Origin: Chakrabartia godavariana
GTDB lineage: Bacteria; Pseudomonadota; Alphaproteobacteria; Sphingomonadales; Sphingomonadaceae
Direction: 5' to 3'
Length of the DNA: 64,000 nucleotides
Assembly: GCA_005518185.1 (NCBI GenBank)
Contig: RKSN01000001.1
Coordinates: forward strand, 434,501-498,500
Shown here: positions 9,695 to 18,783 of the stretch, piece after piece
Numbering within the stretch: position 1 is the stretch's first letter
Layout: each line of letters opens with the position of its first letter
Notes under the pieces: model-generated
What the model saw: only the letters and a program-made list of their open reading frames with translations
What the model was told of the DNA's origin: nothing
Databases searched by the model: none
Made by a program: the position numbers and the translations under genes

Positions 9695-10679
9695 CGAAGT
9701 TGTCCGCGATCGAACAGGCCGCCGGGCCGAGAATGACGATGAACAGAACCGGCAGAATGAAGAGGATCAGCGGCACCGTCATGATTGCGGGCAGGCGTGC
9801 GGCCTTTTCTTCGGCGCGCATCATGCGTTCGTTGCGGAATTCGGCCGACAGCACGCGCAGCGCAGAGGCAAGCGGTGTGCCGTATTTTTCGGTCTGAATC
9901 ATCGTGGTGACCACACCCTTGACCGCGTCGAGCGGCACACGCGTGGCAAGGTTCTCAAAGGCGGTGCGACGGTCTGTCAGAAAGCCGAGCTCGATCGAGG
10001 TCAGCGTCAGTTCGTCGCCCAGTTCGGGATAGCCGCGCCCCAGTTCCTTCGCCACGCGGGCAAAGGAAGCGTCGACGGTCAGACCGGCTTCGGCGCAGAT
10101 GACCAGCAGGTCGAGCGCATCGGGCAGTCCCTTGCGGATCGCGTCGACGCGCTTGGTGATCTTGTTCTGCAGGAAGAGGTCAGGCGCCTTGTAGCCGCCA
10201 ATGAGGGCCGCCGCCGCCGCGCCAAAGCGTTTGAACGGCGTCAGATCGGGCCAGTGGTTCAGAACATAGATCATGAACACGGCGGTGCCGCCGATGACGA
10301 TGGGGAGGATCAGGCGGCCGAAGATGACGGCGATGGCCAGTTCCTTGGACCGGATGCCCGCCTGCATCAGCTTGATCTGCGCTTCCTTGACCTGCGATTC
10401 CTGCAGCATCTTGAAGGTCGACAGGAAGCCGCGCAGCTTGTCGGTGCGCTGGTTGTTGTGCGTGATCTTGGTCCGGCGCTTCGACGTCGAGGCGACGATG
10501 CCCGCCTTCAGCTGCTCACGCCGCTCGTTGAGCGCCTTGACGCGCTTGGCCATGGGGTCGCGCACTGTCGTCACCGCATAGAGCGCGACGAGCATGGCGA
10601 GGGCTGCGACACCTGTGAGCAGCGTCGCCACCCACAGGACATCCACACCCATCAAAGTCGGACCGGAAACTGGTTGCAT
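9678..10679 (-). CDS. tadC: Tad/Flp pilus assembly inner-membrane protein TadC (GspF-like)
   Basis: A 333-residue type II secretion F-domain protein with a TM segment at about residues 12-35, a membrane pair around 110-160, the cytoplasmic F domain (RKGLPDALDLLVICAEAGLT), and a C-terminal hydrophobic helix around 300-325 (IMTVPLILFILPVLFIVIL). With TadB it forms the inner-membrane platform for Flp pilus polymerisation. It is the last gene of the pilus locus, 23 bp after tadB. Confidence 0.92.
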   Translation of the reverse strand: MQPVSGPTLMGVDVLWVATLLTGVAALAMLVALYAVTTVRDPMAKRVKALNERREQLKAGIVASTSKRRTKITHNNQRTDKLRGFLSTFKMLQESQVKEAQIKLMQAGIRSKELAIAVIFGRLILPIVIGGTAVFMIYVLNHWPDLTPFKRFGAAAAALIGGYKAPDLFLQNKITKRVDAIRKGLPDALDLLVICAEAGLTVDASFARVAKELGRGYPELGDELTLTSIELGFLTDRRTAFENLATRVPLDAVKGVVTTMIQTEKYGTPLASALRVLSAEFRNERMMRAEEKAARLPAIMTVPLILFILPVLFIVILGPAACSIADNFVNRPQ

Positions 10680-10702
10680 GGTCTGTTCTCGCTCCCGCGC
10701 CG

Positions 10703-11668
10703 TCAGATTTCGAAGCTGACCATCTTGGCCATGATGAAGACGCCGATGCCCATCCAGGTCAGGCCGCCCAGACCGATCACCATCAGGCGCTGGTCGGAGA
10801 AGAAGTCATCGATGTAGCCCGGGTTCATCGTGTACAGCAGGCCGAAGACGATGAAGGGTAGCGAGCCGACGATATAGGCCGATGCCTTTGATTCCGAAGA
10901 CATTGCCCGGATCTTGAGCTTCATCTGGGACCGCTTGCGCAGCACGTCGGCCAGGTTGGACAGGGTCTCGGCGAGGTTGCCCCCCGTTTCGCGCTGAATG
11001 GCGAGCGAGATGGTGAAGAACTGGAATTCCGGGATGGCGAGACGGTCCGCCGCATCCTGCAGCGCTTCGTCCATCGTCCGCCCGATTTTGATCTTGTCGG
11101 CGACGTTCTGGAATTCCTCACCCACCGCACCGGGCAGTTCCTTGCCGACGACGCCCAGCGTTTCGGAAATCGGAAGGCCGGAGCGCAGGCCGCGTACCAT
11201 CAGTTCGATCGCGTCGGGGAAACGGATGTTGAAATCGCCCACGCGCTTGCCGATCAGAAAGCCGACCGCCAGGTGCGGCAGGCCGAGGCCCAGCAGGATG
11301 CCGGCGAAGAGCGCGAGCACGATCGAGGCCCCCTTGGCCACGATGGCGAGGGCGACCACGGCGCCAATCCCGACACATGCCAGCGTGTAGTTGCGCAGCG
11401 TCCAGCCCTTGCCCGTGCGCTGCAGACGCTTTGCGAGCAGCTCCGGATTGGGGAGCAGGCTTGATCCGCCCTCATGGTTCGCCATCGGCTTGGCCGCGAT
11501 GAGCTTGCGCATCTGCTTTTCGACCGAGTTCGAGCTGCCCGAATGCCGCTCGCGCAGTTCGTCCAGCCGACGGTGATAGGCCTTGTTCTGCGACGGGCCC
11601 GACATGGCCAGAAAGAGCAGCGCCATGGCGAGAAGGGCGCCAGAGCCGAGCATGATAAAGGACATCAT
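10703..11668 (-). CDS. tadB: Tad/Flp pilus assembly inner-membrane protein TadB (GspF-like)
   Basis: A 321-residue protein with two GspF-type halves and the F-domain block RFPDAIELMVRGLRSGLPIS, then QRETGGNLAETLSNLADVLR. Hydrophobic helices lie at about 5-25, 95-140 and 265-315. It partners TadC in the Flp pilus platform. In most Tad loci the ATPase gene cpaF/tadA directly precedes tadB; here cpaE precedes it with only a 47-bp gap, so the ATPase must be encoded elsewhere if the system works. Confidence 0.92.
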   Translation of the reverse strand: MMSFIMLGSGALLAMALLFLAMSGPSQNKAYHRRLDELRERHSGSSNSVEKQMRKLIAAKPMANHEGGSSLLPNPELLAKRLQRTGKGWTLRNYTLACVGIGAVVALAIVAKGASIVLALFAGILLGLGLPHLAVGFLIGKRVGDFNIRFPDAIELMVRGLRSGLPISETLGVVGKELPGAVGEEFQNVADKIKIGRTMDEALQDAADRLAIPEFQFFTISLAIQRETGGNLAETLSNLADVLRKRSQMKLKIRAMSSESKASAYIVGSLPFIVFGLLYTMNPGYIDDFFSDQRLMVIGLGGLTWMGIGVFIMAKMVSFEI

Positions 11669-11715
11669 CTTCCTGCTACTTTCCTTGCGTGAAAACCAAA
11701 GGACAGCCGGGCCGC

Positions 11716-13026
11716 TCAGGCGACCGGTGCCGTTTCTGCCTGCTTGCTGCCCTTCTTGGGGAGCAAGGCCTTCAGATCGCCGATTTTCGACATGAGCGAC
11801 GGCTTGGCCGCCGCCTTGTTGCCGCGCGGAGACAGATCATCGCCCTGGCCCGACACGTCGAGCATCTTGGTGACAACCTCCTGTAGCGCGCCGGCGAGCT
11901 TGGAGCCCTTGCCCGCATCGGCGACCGGCTTGCCCAGCTTGGCGGCCTGGCTGGCGATCTTCAGGTCGTACGGAATGACCACGTCGACCTTGCGCTCGAT
12001 TGAGGCCTCAAAGTCCTTGCGCGTGATTTCCGGCGTCGCGCCGGCGACCATCTTGTTGAGGACGACGATCACCTGAGACTGCGGCGCATTCGACTTGAGC
12101 CAGGACAGGATGCGGATCACGTCACGGGCTGACGCCAGCGTCAGTTCGGCGACGACCACGGTGGCATGGACATCCCCCATCAGGTGCGGGTGCTGGACCA
12201 GCACGTTGCGCGGAAGATCGATGACGGTGCATTCGAACGCCGTCTTCATTTCCTCCTGCAGCAGGTGGAAGGCGGTGCCATCCGTCAGCGTCGGCTGGTG
12301 GATCGGGGCTTCTGCCGAGAGAATGGCCAGCTTCTCGCTCGCCTTCACCATCGCGCGTTCAATGAAAAGGCCGTCGATGCGGCTTGGATTTTCGATGGCG
12401 TCGGTCAGCCCGCGCCCCGGTTCCAGATCAAGCGTCAGTGCGCCCGTGCCGAAGTGGAGGTCAAGGTCGAGCAGCGAGGTCGAACGGCGCTCCTTTTCGG
12501 CCAGCAGCCAGGCGACCGAGGTTGCAATCGTCGACGCTCCGGAGCCGCCACGCGCACCGATGACAGCGGCCATCAGATGCGGGCGTTCCACAGCGCCTTC
12601 GCCCGCCTTGGGGGCGTGGAGAACAGCCTGCGCATGGGCCAGCGCATCGCGCAGCTGGTCCGGGCTGAACGGCTTCAGGAGATAATCCTGAATGCCGCTT
12701 GCCAGAAGGTCGCGGTACAGGCGGACATCGTTGACCTGACCGGCCGCAATCACGACCGTGCCGGGTTCGCAGACTTCGGCCAGCGCGTTGATGTCGTTGA
12801 GCGGATCGCCGGATTCCGAAAGGTCGACAAACAGGATGTTGGGGCTTGCCGCCACCGACAGCGTCTGCACGGCGTTGCGCAGCCCGCCCTTATGGACCTT
12901 TTCGACGGGCCAGCCCATTTCGACGGCCACGGGCCGGATGACATCGGCCGCATTGTCGTCGCAGACAAAGGCCGCAAACGGATCACGGTTGGAACCGCCG
13001 CGCGAAGGAGACCAGGGAGCATTCAT
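11716..13026 (-). CDS. cpaE: pilus assembly protein CpaE/TadZ (MinD-like)
   Basis: A 436-residue protein. The N-terminal receiver-like domain (about 15-130; AFVCDDNAADVIRPV, NILFVDLSESGD, GIQDYLLKPFSPDQL) is followed by a ParA/MinD-like domain starting AAVIGARGGSGASTIATS. The Walker A lysine is replaced by alanine in that motif (GGSGAST), as seen in some TadZ-type proteins. The family localises the pilus machine at the pole. Its start codon overlaps the cpaD stop by one base (TGATG). Confidence 0.93.
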   Translation of the reverse strand: MNAPWSPSRGGSNRDPFAAFVCDDNAADVIRPVAVEMGWPVEKVHKGGLRNAVQTLSVAASPNILFVDLSESGDPLNDINALAEVCEPGTVVIAAGQVNDVRLYRDLLASGIQDYLLKPFSPDQLRDALAHAQAVLHAPKAGEGAVERPHLMAAVIGARGGSGASTIATSVAWLLAEKERRSTSLLDLDLHFGTGALTLDLEPGRGLTDAIENPSRIDGLFIERAMVKASEKLAILSAEAPIHQPTLTDGTAFHLLQEEMKTAFECTVIDLPRNVLVQHPHLMGDVHATVVVAELTLASARDVIRILSWLKSNAPQSQVIVVLNKMVAGATPEITRKDFEASIERKVDVVIPYDLKIASQAAKLGKPVADAGKGSKLAGALQEVVTKMLDVSGQGDDLSPRGNKAAAKPSLMSKIGDLKALLPKKGSKQAETAPVA

Positions 13027-13649
13027 CAGTTCTTGCCTCCTTCCTTGACAAGGCCGCCCGCACCGGTGGTCGGGGCCTCACGATAGGTCTTGACCGCCTT
13101 GCTGGAGGCGAGCGTGGACGACACCGGGCTGCCGGAGCGGCCGGAGATCAGGTCTTCCGGGTTGGCGATCATCGCAGCCAGATTGCTGTTGGTGGCGCAG
13201 CCATAGTTGGACGAGGCATGGCCCGTCATGTCCGGCTGCGAAGCGCGGCTCCAGTCCGGGCAGTTCGGGACCGATGCCGTCACGCGGCTGACGACGACGC
13301 GGACATTGCCGGGTGCAATCTCGCCCGAGGTGACCGGCGCGGTTTCATCGAGCAGAAGGCCGTAGCGCGCGGCAAGCGCGGCGACGGCGTCGCGCGCGGC
13401 GCGGGTGTCCCCGGCGCTTGACGTGTCGACCGACACGCGGTCGCCATAGCCGATCTTCAGCGCCTCAAACCAGCCTGCGAGCCGCTTGACGTCGGTCTGT
13501 TCAAGGCCGCCAGCGCCGGCAACGTCATAGACATAGTCGGTGCGCTGGACGACCGGCTGATGGACGCTGCTGAGCCCCCGATTTTCCGTGCCGCAGGCCG
13601 AAAGGGCGAGGGCGATGCCGAGAAGGAGAGTGTTGCGTGCCGTTTTCAT
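13026..13649 (-). CDS. cpaD: pilus assembly lipoprotein CpaD
   Basis: A 207-residue CpaD-type protein whose start (ATG 13649) gives a lipoprotein signal ending LALSAC, so Cys at about residue 19 is probably lipidated. Later blocks NVRVVVSRVTASVPNCPDW and NYGCATNSNLAAMIANPEDL are typical of the family. It is an outer-membrane accessory of the Tad secretin. An in-frame start 21 bp further upstream would only add residues before the signal. It lies between cpaC (21-bp gap) and cpaE (1-bp overlap). Confidence 0.9.
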   Translation of the reverse strand: MKTARNTLLLGIALALSACGTENRGLSSVHQPVVQRTDYVYDVAGAGGLEQTDVKRLAGWFEALKIGYGDRVSVDTSSAGDTRAARDAVAALAARYGLLLDETAPVTSGEIAPGNVRVVVSRVTASVPNCPDWSRASQPDMTGHASSNYGCATNSNLAAMIANPEDLISGRSGSPVSSTLASSKAVKTYREAPTTGAGGLVKEGGKN

Positions 13650-13670
13650 GACCAGTGTTCCTTCCGCCAA

Positions 13671-15335
13671 TCAGTTGCCAAAGCCGGGGGCGGGCGCATT
13701 TGCCCCCTTGCGGGATTTCTTCGAGGACGCCGCATTCTGCGCCGGCGCCGGAAGCATGGCTCCCACCGAAGGCGCGGGCACCGTGACCGGATCGCCCATC
13801 GTCGGCTTCTTGCTTGTCTCGCCGGTCTTGCCGGAGAATGTCTGGCCGCCGATGATGCGGTCAAAATCGCTGGGCGTGCGGTACCCGTCGGTCGGCAGCT
13901 TGATCTCGTTCGCGGAGACCGGCTTCACCAGGTACGGGGTGACCACGATGACCAGCTCGGTCTCGTTCTTGCGGAAGCTGTTCGAGCGGAACAGCGTGCC
14001 GAGGACGGGCAGATTGCCAAGGCCCGGCGCGCGGTCGATCGAGTTGTTCTGCGTGTTCTGGAGCAGGCCGCCGATCATGAAGCTCTGGCCCGAGCCAAGC
14101 TCGACCGTCGTTTCCACCCGGCGGGTCGACAGGGCGGGCACCTGGAAGCCATTGATGACCACCGCACCGGCCGAGGTCAGCTGCGACACTTCCGGGCGAA
14201 CGCGCATCGAGATGCGGCCGTCGGACAGCACCGTCGGCGTGAAGGCCAGGCTGACGCCATATTGCTTGTATTCAACCGAGACCTGACCAAGCGAGGTGGA
14301 CAGAGGCACCGGAATTTCGCCGCCCGCAAGGAAACTTGCGGTTTCGCCTGACAATGCGGTCAGCGTCGGCTGGGCCAGCGTGGTCGCCATCCCGTCGCTT
14401 TCGGCAAGGTCGATGGCCGAGGCGAGGTCGAGACCGAGCAGACGGCCGGCAAGGCCGATGCTCGTCTTGCCCGCCCCAAGGCCCAGCGACTTGAAGTCAT
14501 AGGCCGTACCGCCCTTGGCGATGAACTGACCGGTCGACGGATCGAACGGCAGCGAGATCGAGCCGCTCGGCAGGCCGAACAGCGACGAGGCGTCGAGCTT
14601 CGGGAAGGTCGAGAGGTCCTGCGTTCCGATCGAGCCGAAGTTGCGGCCCTGCGCAATGCCCATCAGGAACCCGCCCGTCGTGTCGCGCGACAGCAGGTTG
14701 ACGCCGAATTCCTTGACCAGCTGGCGGTTCACTTCGGCGATCTTCACCTGAAGATTGACCTGAAGCGGCGTGGCCGTCTTGGTCCGGTTCACGACCTCGA
14801 TGTCATTGCCGACAAAGGCCTTGGCGAGGCGTTCAGCCTCTGCGCCGTCTTCGGGCGAGGCGACCGTGCCGGTGAGCAGCACGAGGCCGTTCATCGTCGT
14901 CGCCTTGATGTCCGCTTCGGGCATGGCGAGGTTGAGCATCTCGTCAATCGAGTTGACGTTGGAGCCGACGCGGACGTTGGCCGAATAGACGACCTTGCCC
15001 GTCGACGTGGTCGCAAAGACCGTCGATTCGCCGCTGGCCTTGCCCAGGATGTAGATCTGGCGGGGTGAGCGGACCTGGACATCGGCGACGTCCTGGTTGG
15101 AAATCAGCACGTCCGAAATGGCGGCCGGCAGCGTGACGAGCTGGCCACGGCCCTTTGACAGGGTGATTTCGGTCGAGGCGCGCTGCGTGACCGGTGAGCT
15201 TGGGCCTTCGGCCTCCAGCTTGCGGACAACCGGGCGCTTCGGTGCGGCAGCGAAGGTCGCCGCGGGCGAAAGGGCCACCGCAATGGCTGTCGCCGCGAGG
15301 AGCGCCTTGCGCGCAAATCGGGTGTTGGTGCTCAT
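13671..15335 (-). CDS. cpaC: Tad pilus secretin CpaC/RcpA
   Basis: A 554-residue protein: signal peptide (ALLAATAIAVALSPAATFAA), pilus-formation N-terminal domain (QIYILGKASGESTVFAT), a BON-like segment (NGLVLLTGTVASPEDG), and a secretin domain (LSGETASFLAGGEIPVP, SGQSFMIGGLLQNTQNN, LPVLGTLFRSNSF). It forms the outer-membrane channel of the Flp pilus. The frame is open 58 codons further upstream, but that stretch is arginine-rich and overlaps cpaB, so ATG 15335 is chosen; it starts 1 bp after the cpaB stop. Confidence 0.94.
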   Translation of the reverse strand: MSTNTRFARKALLAATAIAVALSPAATFAAAPKRPVVRKLEAEGPSSPVTQRASTEITLSKGRGQLVTLPAAISDVLISNQDVADVQVRSPRQIYILGKASGESTVFATTSTGKVVYSANVRVGSNVNSIDEMLNLAMPEADIKATTMNGLVLLTGTVASPEDGAEAERLAKAFVGNDIEVVNRTKTATPLQVNLQVKIAEVNRQLVKEFGVNLLSRDTTGGFLMGIAQGRNFGSIGTQDLSTFPKLDASSLFGLPSGSISLPFDPSTGQFIAKGGTAYDFKSLGLGAGKTSIGLAGRLLGLDLASAIDLAESDGMATTLAQPTLTALSGETASFLAGGEIPVPLSTSLGQVSVEYKQYGVSLAFTPTVLSDGRISMRVRPEVSQLTSAGAVVINGFQVPALSTRRVETTVELGSGQSFMIGGLLQNTQNNSIDRAPGLGNLPVLGTLFRSNSFRKNETELVIVVTPYLVKPVSANEIKLPTDGYRTPSDFDRIIGGQTFSGKTGETSKKPTMGDPVTVPAPSVGAMLPAPAQNAASSKKSRKGANAPAPGFGN

Positions 15336-15336
15336 G

Positions 15337-16356
15337 TTACTTGCCCCCAAACGTAACTTCAGTGGGTGTGGCGCTGCGCCAGACCTTGACGACCGGACCA
15401 CGATTGGCCGGATCAACCGTTGCGCCACCCGCAGGTGCCGCGCCGTTGCCCGCCGACGCGGTCGGCGCCGTGGCACGCGGAACCGAGCGACGCTGGAAGC
15501 GCGAGACATCGGCGCCCGTTACAAAGGTCGTATCCGAGTCGACCGGACGCGATGCGATGGCGAGCAGCATCTGCTTTTCAGACTTGGGATCGGCGCCTTC
15601 CGGCACACGGACATCGCCCGAGGCAATGGCACGTTCCAGTTCGGACGCATTGTCCGCAATCGAGCGCAGCGACAGTGAGATCTGGCCAATCGACTGAGCG
15701 ACGGCGATCTTTTCGGCGATGCGCGGCGTGACTTCGAGCGTGACGTTGGATGACACCTTCACTTCGGTGTTGCCGTCCTTGTCCTCGGTCGTGGTCCGCT
15801 GGTCGGTGGCGAGCACGCGGACATTGCGGATGATCGTTTCGGAGGTGCGCAGCGCAGGTCCGTCACTGCCGTCCACGGTCTGCGTCAGCACGATGTCGAC
15901 GCGGTCACCCGGGAAGACGAAGCCGGCGACGCCGCTCTGTGCCGAGACCGACACCGTGACGGCGCGCATGCCCGGGCCGAGGGCCGCTGCGAGGAAGCCG
16001 CGATCACCCGGCTTGACCAGCGCGCCCTGCGTGATCGGCTGACCCGCCGAAATCGCGGTGCGTACAACGGTGCCGTTCAGCTTGTTGAGGTCAACATTCT
16101 GGCCTTCGACGAAATAGGCGTTTTCCATCAGCTCCTGTGGCCAGGGCTGATAGCGGAAGCTGTCAGGGCCGATGATCGTGCCGATGGGAAGGGCGCGGGT
16201 GGCGACCAGGATTTTCGGGCCGACCGGCTGTGGCGCCTGAACGGCGGCTGCCGCCTGTGGCGCTGCCGAGCCGGAAAACATGTTCTTCGCCATGAAGGCG
16301 GTCACGCCCGCGATGATGAGCGCCCCAACCAGGAGTGCGATTTTCTTCGGATCCAT
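15337..16356 (-). CDS. cpaB: Flp pilus assembly protein CpaB/RcpC
   Basis: A 339-residue protein with an N-terminal TM anchor (KIALLVGALIIAGVTAFMA), a SAF domain (ILVATRALPIGTIIGPDSF) and an RcpC-type body (VSVSAQSGVAGFVFPGDRVD). It is a periplasmic or outer-membrane component associated with the CpaC secretin. It follows cpaA by 49 bp and is followed by cpaC after 1 bp. Confidence 0.93.
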   Translation of the reverse strand: MDPKKIALLVGALIIAGVTAFMAKNMFSGSAAPQAAAAVQAPQPVGPKILVATRALPIGTIIGPDSFRYQPWPQELMENAYFVEGQNVDLNKLNGTVVRTAISAGQPITQGALVKPGDRGFLAAALGPGMRAVTVSVSAQSGVAGFVFPGDRVDIVLTQTVDGSDGPALRTSETIIRNVRVLATDQRTTTEDKDGNTEVKVSSNVTLEVTPRIAEKIAVAQSIGQISLSLRSIADNASELERAIASGDVRVPEGADPKSEKQMLLAIASRPVDSDTTFVTGADVSRFQRRSVPRATAPTASAGNGAAPAGGATVDPANRGPVVKVWRSATPTEVTFGGK

Positions 16357-16405
16357 GACGCGAATTCCCCTTGCCGCGTGGGTTAATCATTGAAGGTAAG
16401 AGAGA

Positions 16406-16879
16406 TCACCCAAAATGGTTAAGATATCGTTCGTGAATGCCCCACAGTCCCGCCAGTGAAATGGCGACCCCGTAAGGGACCTCGATGGCCTTGCCGGATT
16501 TCCGGAGTCTCTCACGCGCCCACATGCCAATGGTGAGCACGCCGCCTGCAAGCGCCATGACTGTCAGCAGCTGCACAAAGAGCAGCGCCGGGAACCACAA
16601 GGCGAGTGCCGCGATCAGCTTCACGTCGCCGCCGCCCATGGCGTTCAGGGCAAAGAAGACGGAGAAGAGGGCGAGGAAGGCAAAGGCGATGCCGATCTGG
16701 ATCACCATGTCGGGCCAGAGTGCCATGCCGCTCATCCACCAGATGCCGGGCGCGAACGCCGCAATCAGCAGAACCAGCCAGTTCGGGATGGTGCGGGCCC
16801 GGATGTCGCCAAAGGCGGCATAAGCCAGCAGCAGGGCCAGTCCGACGTGCAGCACGAGCAGCGGTGAGAGTCCGTTCAT
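16406..16879 (-). CDS. cpaA: prepilin peptidase CpaA/TadV (A24 family)
   Basis: A 157-residue polytopic membrane protein with the two catalytic aspartates of the A24 family in FGDIRARTIPN and AMGGGDVKL. It processes Flp prepilins at the inner membrane. ATG 16879 is preferred over a GTG two codons upstream because AGGGGG lies five bases before it. It is the first gene of the locus on this strand; no pilin gene lies upstream in this window, where a divergent FAD oxidoreductase follows. Confidence 0.92.
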   Translation of the reverse strand: MNGLSPLLVLHVGLALLLAYAAFGDIRARTIPNWLVLLIAAFAPGIWWMSGMALWPDMVIQIGIAFAFLALFSVFFALNAMGGGDVKLIAALALWFPALLFVQLLTVMALAGGVLTIGMWARERLRKSGKAIEVPYGVAISLAGLWGIHERYLNHFG

Positions 16880-16996
16880 GGACACCCCCTATAAACATGA
16901 CCGATTATCAAAGCGTAACTAAGTAAACGGGCAAGGAAGGCGCCTGTCCCGAAGGGCAGGGTTGACCCTGTCGGGTGGCGCCGCCACTGCGGGATC

Positions 16997-18124
16997 ATGG
17001 TCTATGACGTCGCCATCATCGGGGCCGGCATTGCGGGGGCGAGCCTTGCCTGGCGGCTGGCGCCCCATATGTCGGTTGCCCTGCTCGAGGCGGAGGCACT
17101 GCCCGGCTATCATGCCACGGGGCGCTCGGCCGCCTTCTGGAGCGTGACCTATGGCGGCCCGCTTGTGGAACCGCTCTCGACCACCTCCGGGCCGTTTCTT
17201 GCCACCCCGCCGCGCGATTTCTCGGAAAATGGCTTCCTCAAGCCGCGCGGCGCGCTGATGCTTGGGCGGGCCGAGGATGAGGCGGGAATTGGCGCGTTCC
17301 TCGCTGGATTCGACGGGTCCGGTGTGCCGCTGGAACGCTGGGGCGCAGCCGAAGTCCGCGCGAAGCTGCGTGGCAACCACCCCTTATGGGATCGCGGTGT
17401 CTGGGAGCCGGGGACGGCGGACATCGACGTCGCGGCCCTGCATCAGGCCTGCCTGCGCGCCGCGCGTCGCCGTGGGGGCGATATTGTGACCCACGCACGG
17501 GTCGAGTGTATGTCCCGCCAGACCGGCGTGTGGCACATTGAATGGACCGGCGGCGCGGTTGAGGCGCACCGCGTGGTCAATGCTGCCGGGGCCTGGGCGG
17601 ACAATATTGCCGGTCTGGCCGACGTGCCTCTGGTCGGCATCACGCCCTATCGGCGGACAATCGTTCAGGCGCAGGTCGCCGCGGATGTCCCGGCGGACCT
17701 GCCGCTCGTCGTCGACATCAACGAACGTTTCTATTTCAAGCCGGAAGGCCCGCACACGGTCTGGTTGAGCCCGCATGATGAGACCGCCTCGGCACCGTGC
17801 GACGCCGCGCCTGAGGAACTCGACATCGCAGAGGCCATCGACCGGTTCCAGACCGTGATGGAATGGCCCGTTGTGCGTGTTGAGCGCAGCTGGGCGGGGC
17901 TGCGCAGCTTTGCGCCCGATCGCCTGCCCATCTTCGGCGAAGACCCGGTGGCTCCGGGCTTCTTCTGGTGCGCGGGCCAGGGCGGCTTTGGCATTCAGAC
18001 GTCACCTGCGATCTCGGCCCTGCTGGCAGCCGAGATCCTCGGGCAACCACCCGGGGATGATTATGACGCCCTGAACGCCGCCGCCTATCGCCCCGGCCGA
18101 CTGGGCCTGACCCGGCGGTTCTAG
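16997..18124 (+). CDS. FAD-dependent oxidoreductase (DAO family)
   Basis: A 375-residue D-amino-acid-oxidase-type flavoprotein. The dinucleotide-binding fold is at the N-terminus (YDVAIIGAGIAGASLAWRL, GYHATGRSAAFW) and a C-terminal FAD/substrate block reads RSWAGLRSFAPDRLPIFGED and GQGGFGIQTSPAIS. It probably oxidises an amino acid or amine to an imino acid. The substrate cannot be read from the sequence; glycine oxidase-like or D-arginine dehydrogenase-like enzymes are close in form. Its stop overlaps the convergent YegP-like gene by 4 bp. Confidence 0.85.
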   Translation: MVYDVAIIGAGIAGASLAWRLAPHMSVALLEAEALPGYHATGRSAAFWSVTYGGPLVEPLSTTSGPFLATPPRDFSENGFLKPRGALMLGRAEDEAGIGAFLAGFDGSGVPLERWGAAEVRAKLRGNHPLWDRGVWEPGTADIDVAALHQACLRAARRRGGDIVTHARVECMSRQTGVWHIEWTGGAVEAHRVVNAAGAWADNIAGLADVPLVGITPYRRTIVQAQVAADVPADLPLVVDINERFYFKPEGPHTVWLSPHDETASAPCDAAPEELDIAEAIDRFQTVMEWPVVRVERSWAGLRSFAPDRLPIFGEDPVAPGFFWCAGQGGFGIQTSPAISALLAAEILGQPPGDDYDALNAAAYRPGRLGLTRRF

Positions 18125-18291
18125 AGCGTCACGATCTCCGCCGAACCGGAGGCCTGCACATTTTCGATGCACTTCATGCACGAAGCCTTGGCGCTGTAGC
18201 CTTCGCTTGCTGTCGCCAGAATGTTGCCGTTCTGGTGCCGCAGGCGCCAACGGAACTCACCACGCGCGTCCTTGTAGACTTCGAATTTCAT
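18121..18291 (-). CDS. YegP-like DUF1508 protein
   Basis: A 56-residue protein, MKFEVYKDARGEFRWRLR then NGNILATASEGYSAKASC. This is a single DUF1508 (YegP) repeat, the size of many one-repeat bacterial homologues. Function is unknown. ATG 18291 is chosen because the family begins at the beta strand KFEVYKD; an upstream start adds five residues. It lies just downstream of rnhA and reads in the same direction. Confidence 0.8.
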   Translation of the reverse strand: MKFEVYKDARGEFRWRLRHQNGNILATASEGYSAKASCMKCIENVQASGSAEIVTL

Positions 18292-18324
18292 GACAGCACT
18301 CCCCATACAAAGGTGGAGAGCGAA

Positions 18325-18783
18325 TTATGCGCGGCTTTTTGAGGCGTTCAAGGCCGCATCGCTTGCCAATTTGTCGGCGCGTTCATTGTCGGGATCGCCA
18401 TTATGGCCTTTGACCCAGCGCCAATCGACATGATGAGGACTACAGGCCGACACAAGCTCTTGCCATAGTTCAGCATTTTTGACGGGCTTCTTGTCGGCGG
18501 TACGCCAGCCATTCTTGCGCCAGCCGTGAATCCATTTCGTGATTCCGTCGCGCACATAGACGCTGTCGGTCTCCAGGATGACGTGACAGGGGCGTTTGAG
18601 CGCCTGAAGCCCGCGAATCGCCGCGGTCAATTCCATGCGGTTGTTCGTCGTCTGCGCCTCACCGCCCGAAAGCTCGCGCTCGCTGCCATTGGCCGCGCGC
18701 AGGACAACGCCCCATCCGCCCGGACCGGGGTTGCCCTTGCAGGCACCATCGGTCGACATCTTGATCCGCGGCAATTCGGTCAT
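18325..18783 (-). CDS. rnhA: ribonuclease HI
   Basis: A 152-residue RNase HI with all four acidic catalytic residues in their usual contexts: [33 protein letters not shown] and DNERADKLA. It cleaves the RNA strand of RNA-DNA hybrids. ATG 18783 overlaps the thrB stop as ATGA, so it is translated with thrB in an ispH-thrB-rnhA operon, an arrangement common in alphaproteobacteria. The frame is open further upstream inside thrB but without homology. Confidence 0.96.
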   Translation of the reverse strand: MTELPRIKMSTDGACKGNPGPGGWGVVLRAANGSERELSGGEAQTTNNRMELTAAIRGLQALKRPCHVILETDSVYVRDGITKWIHGWRKNGWRTADKKPVKNAELWQELVSACSPHHVDWRWVKGHNGDPDNERADKLASDAALNASKSRA

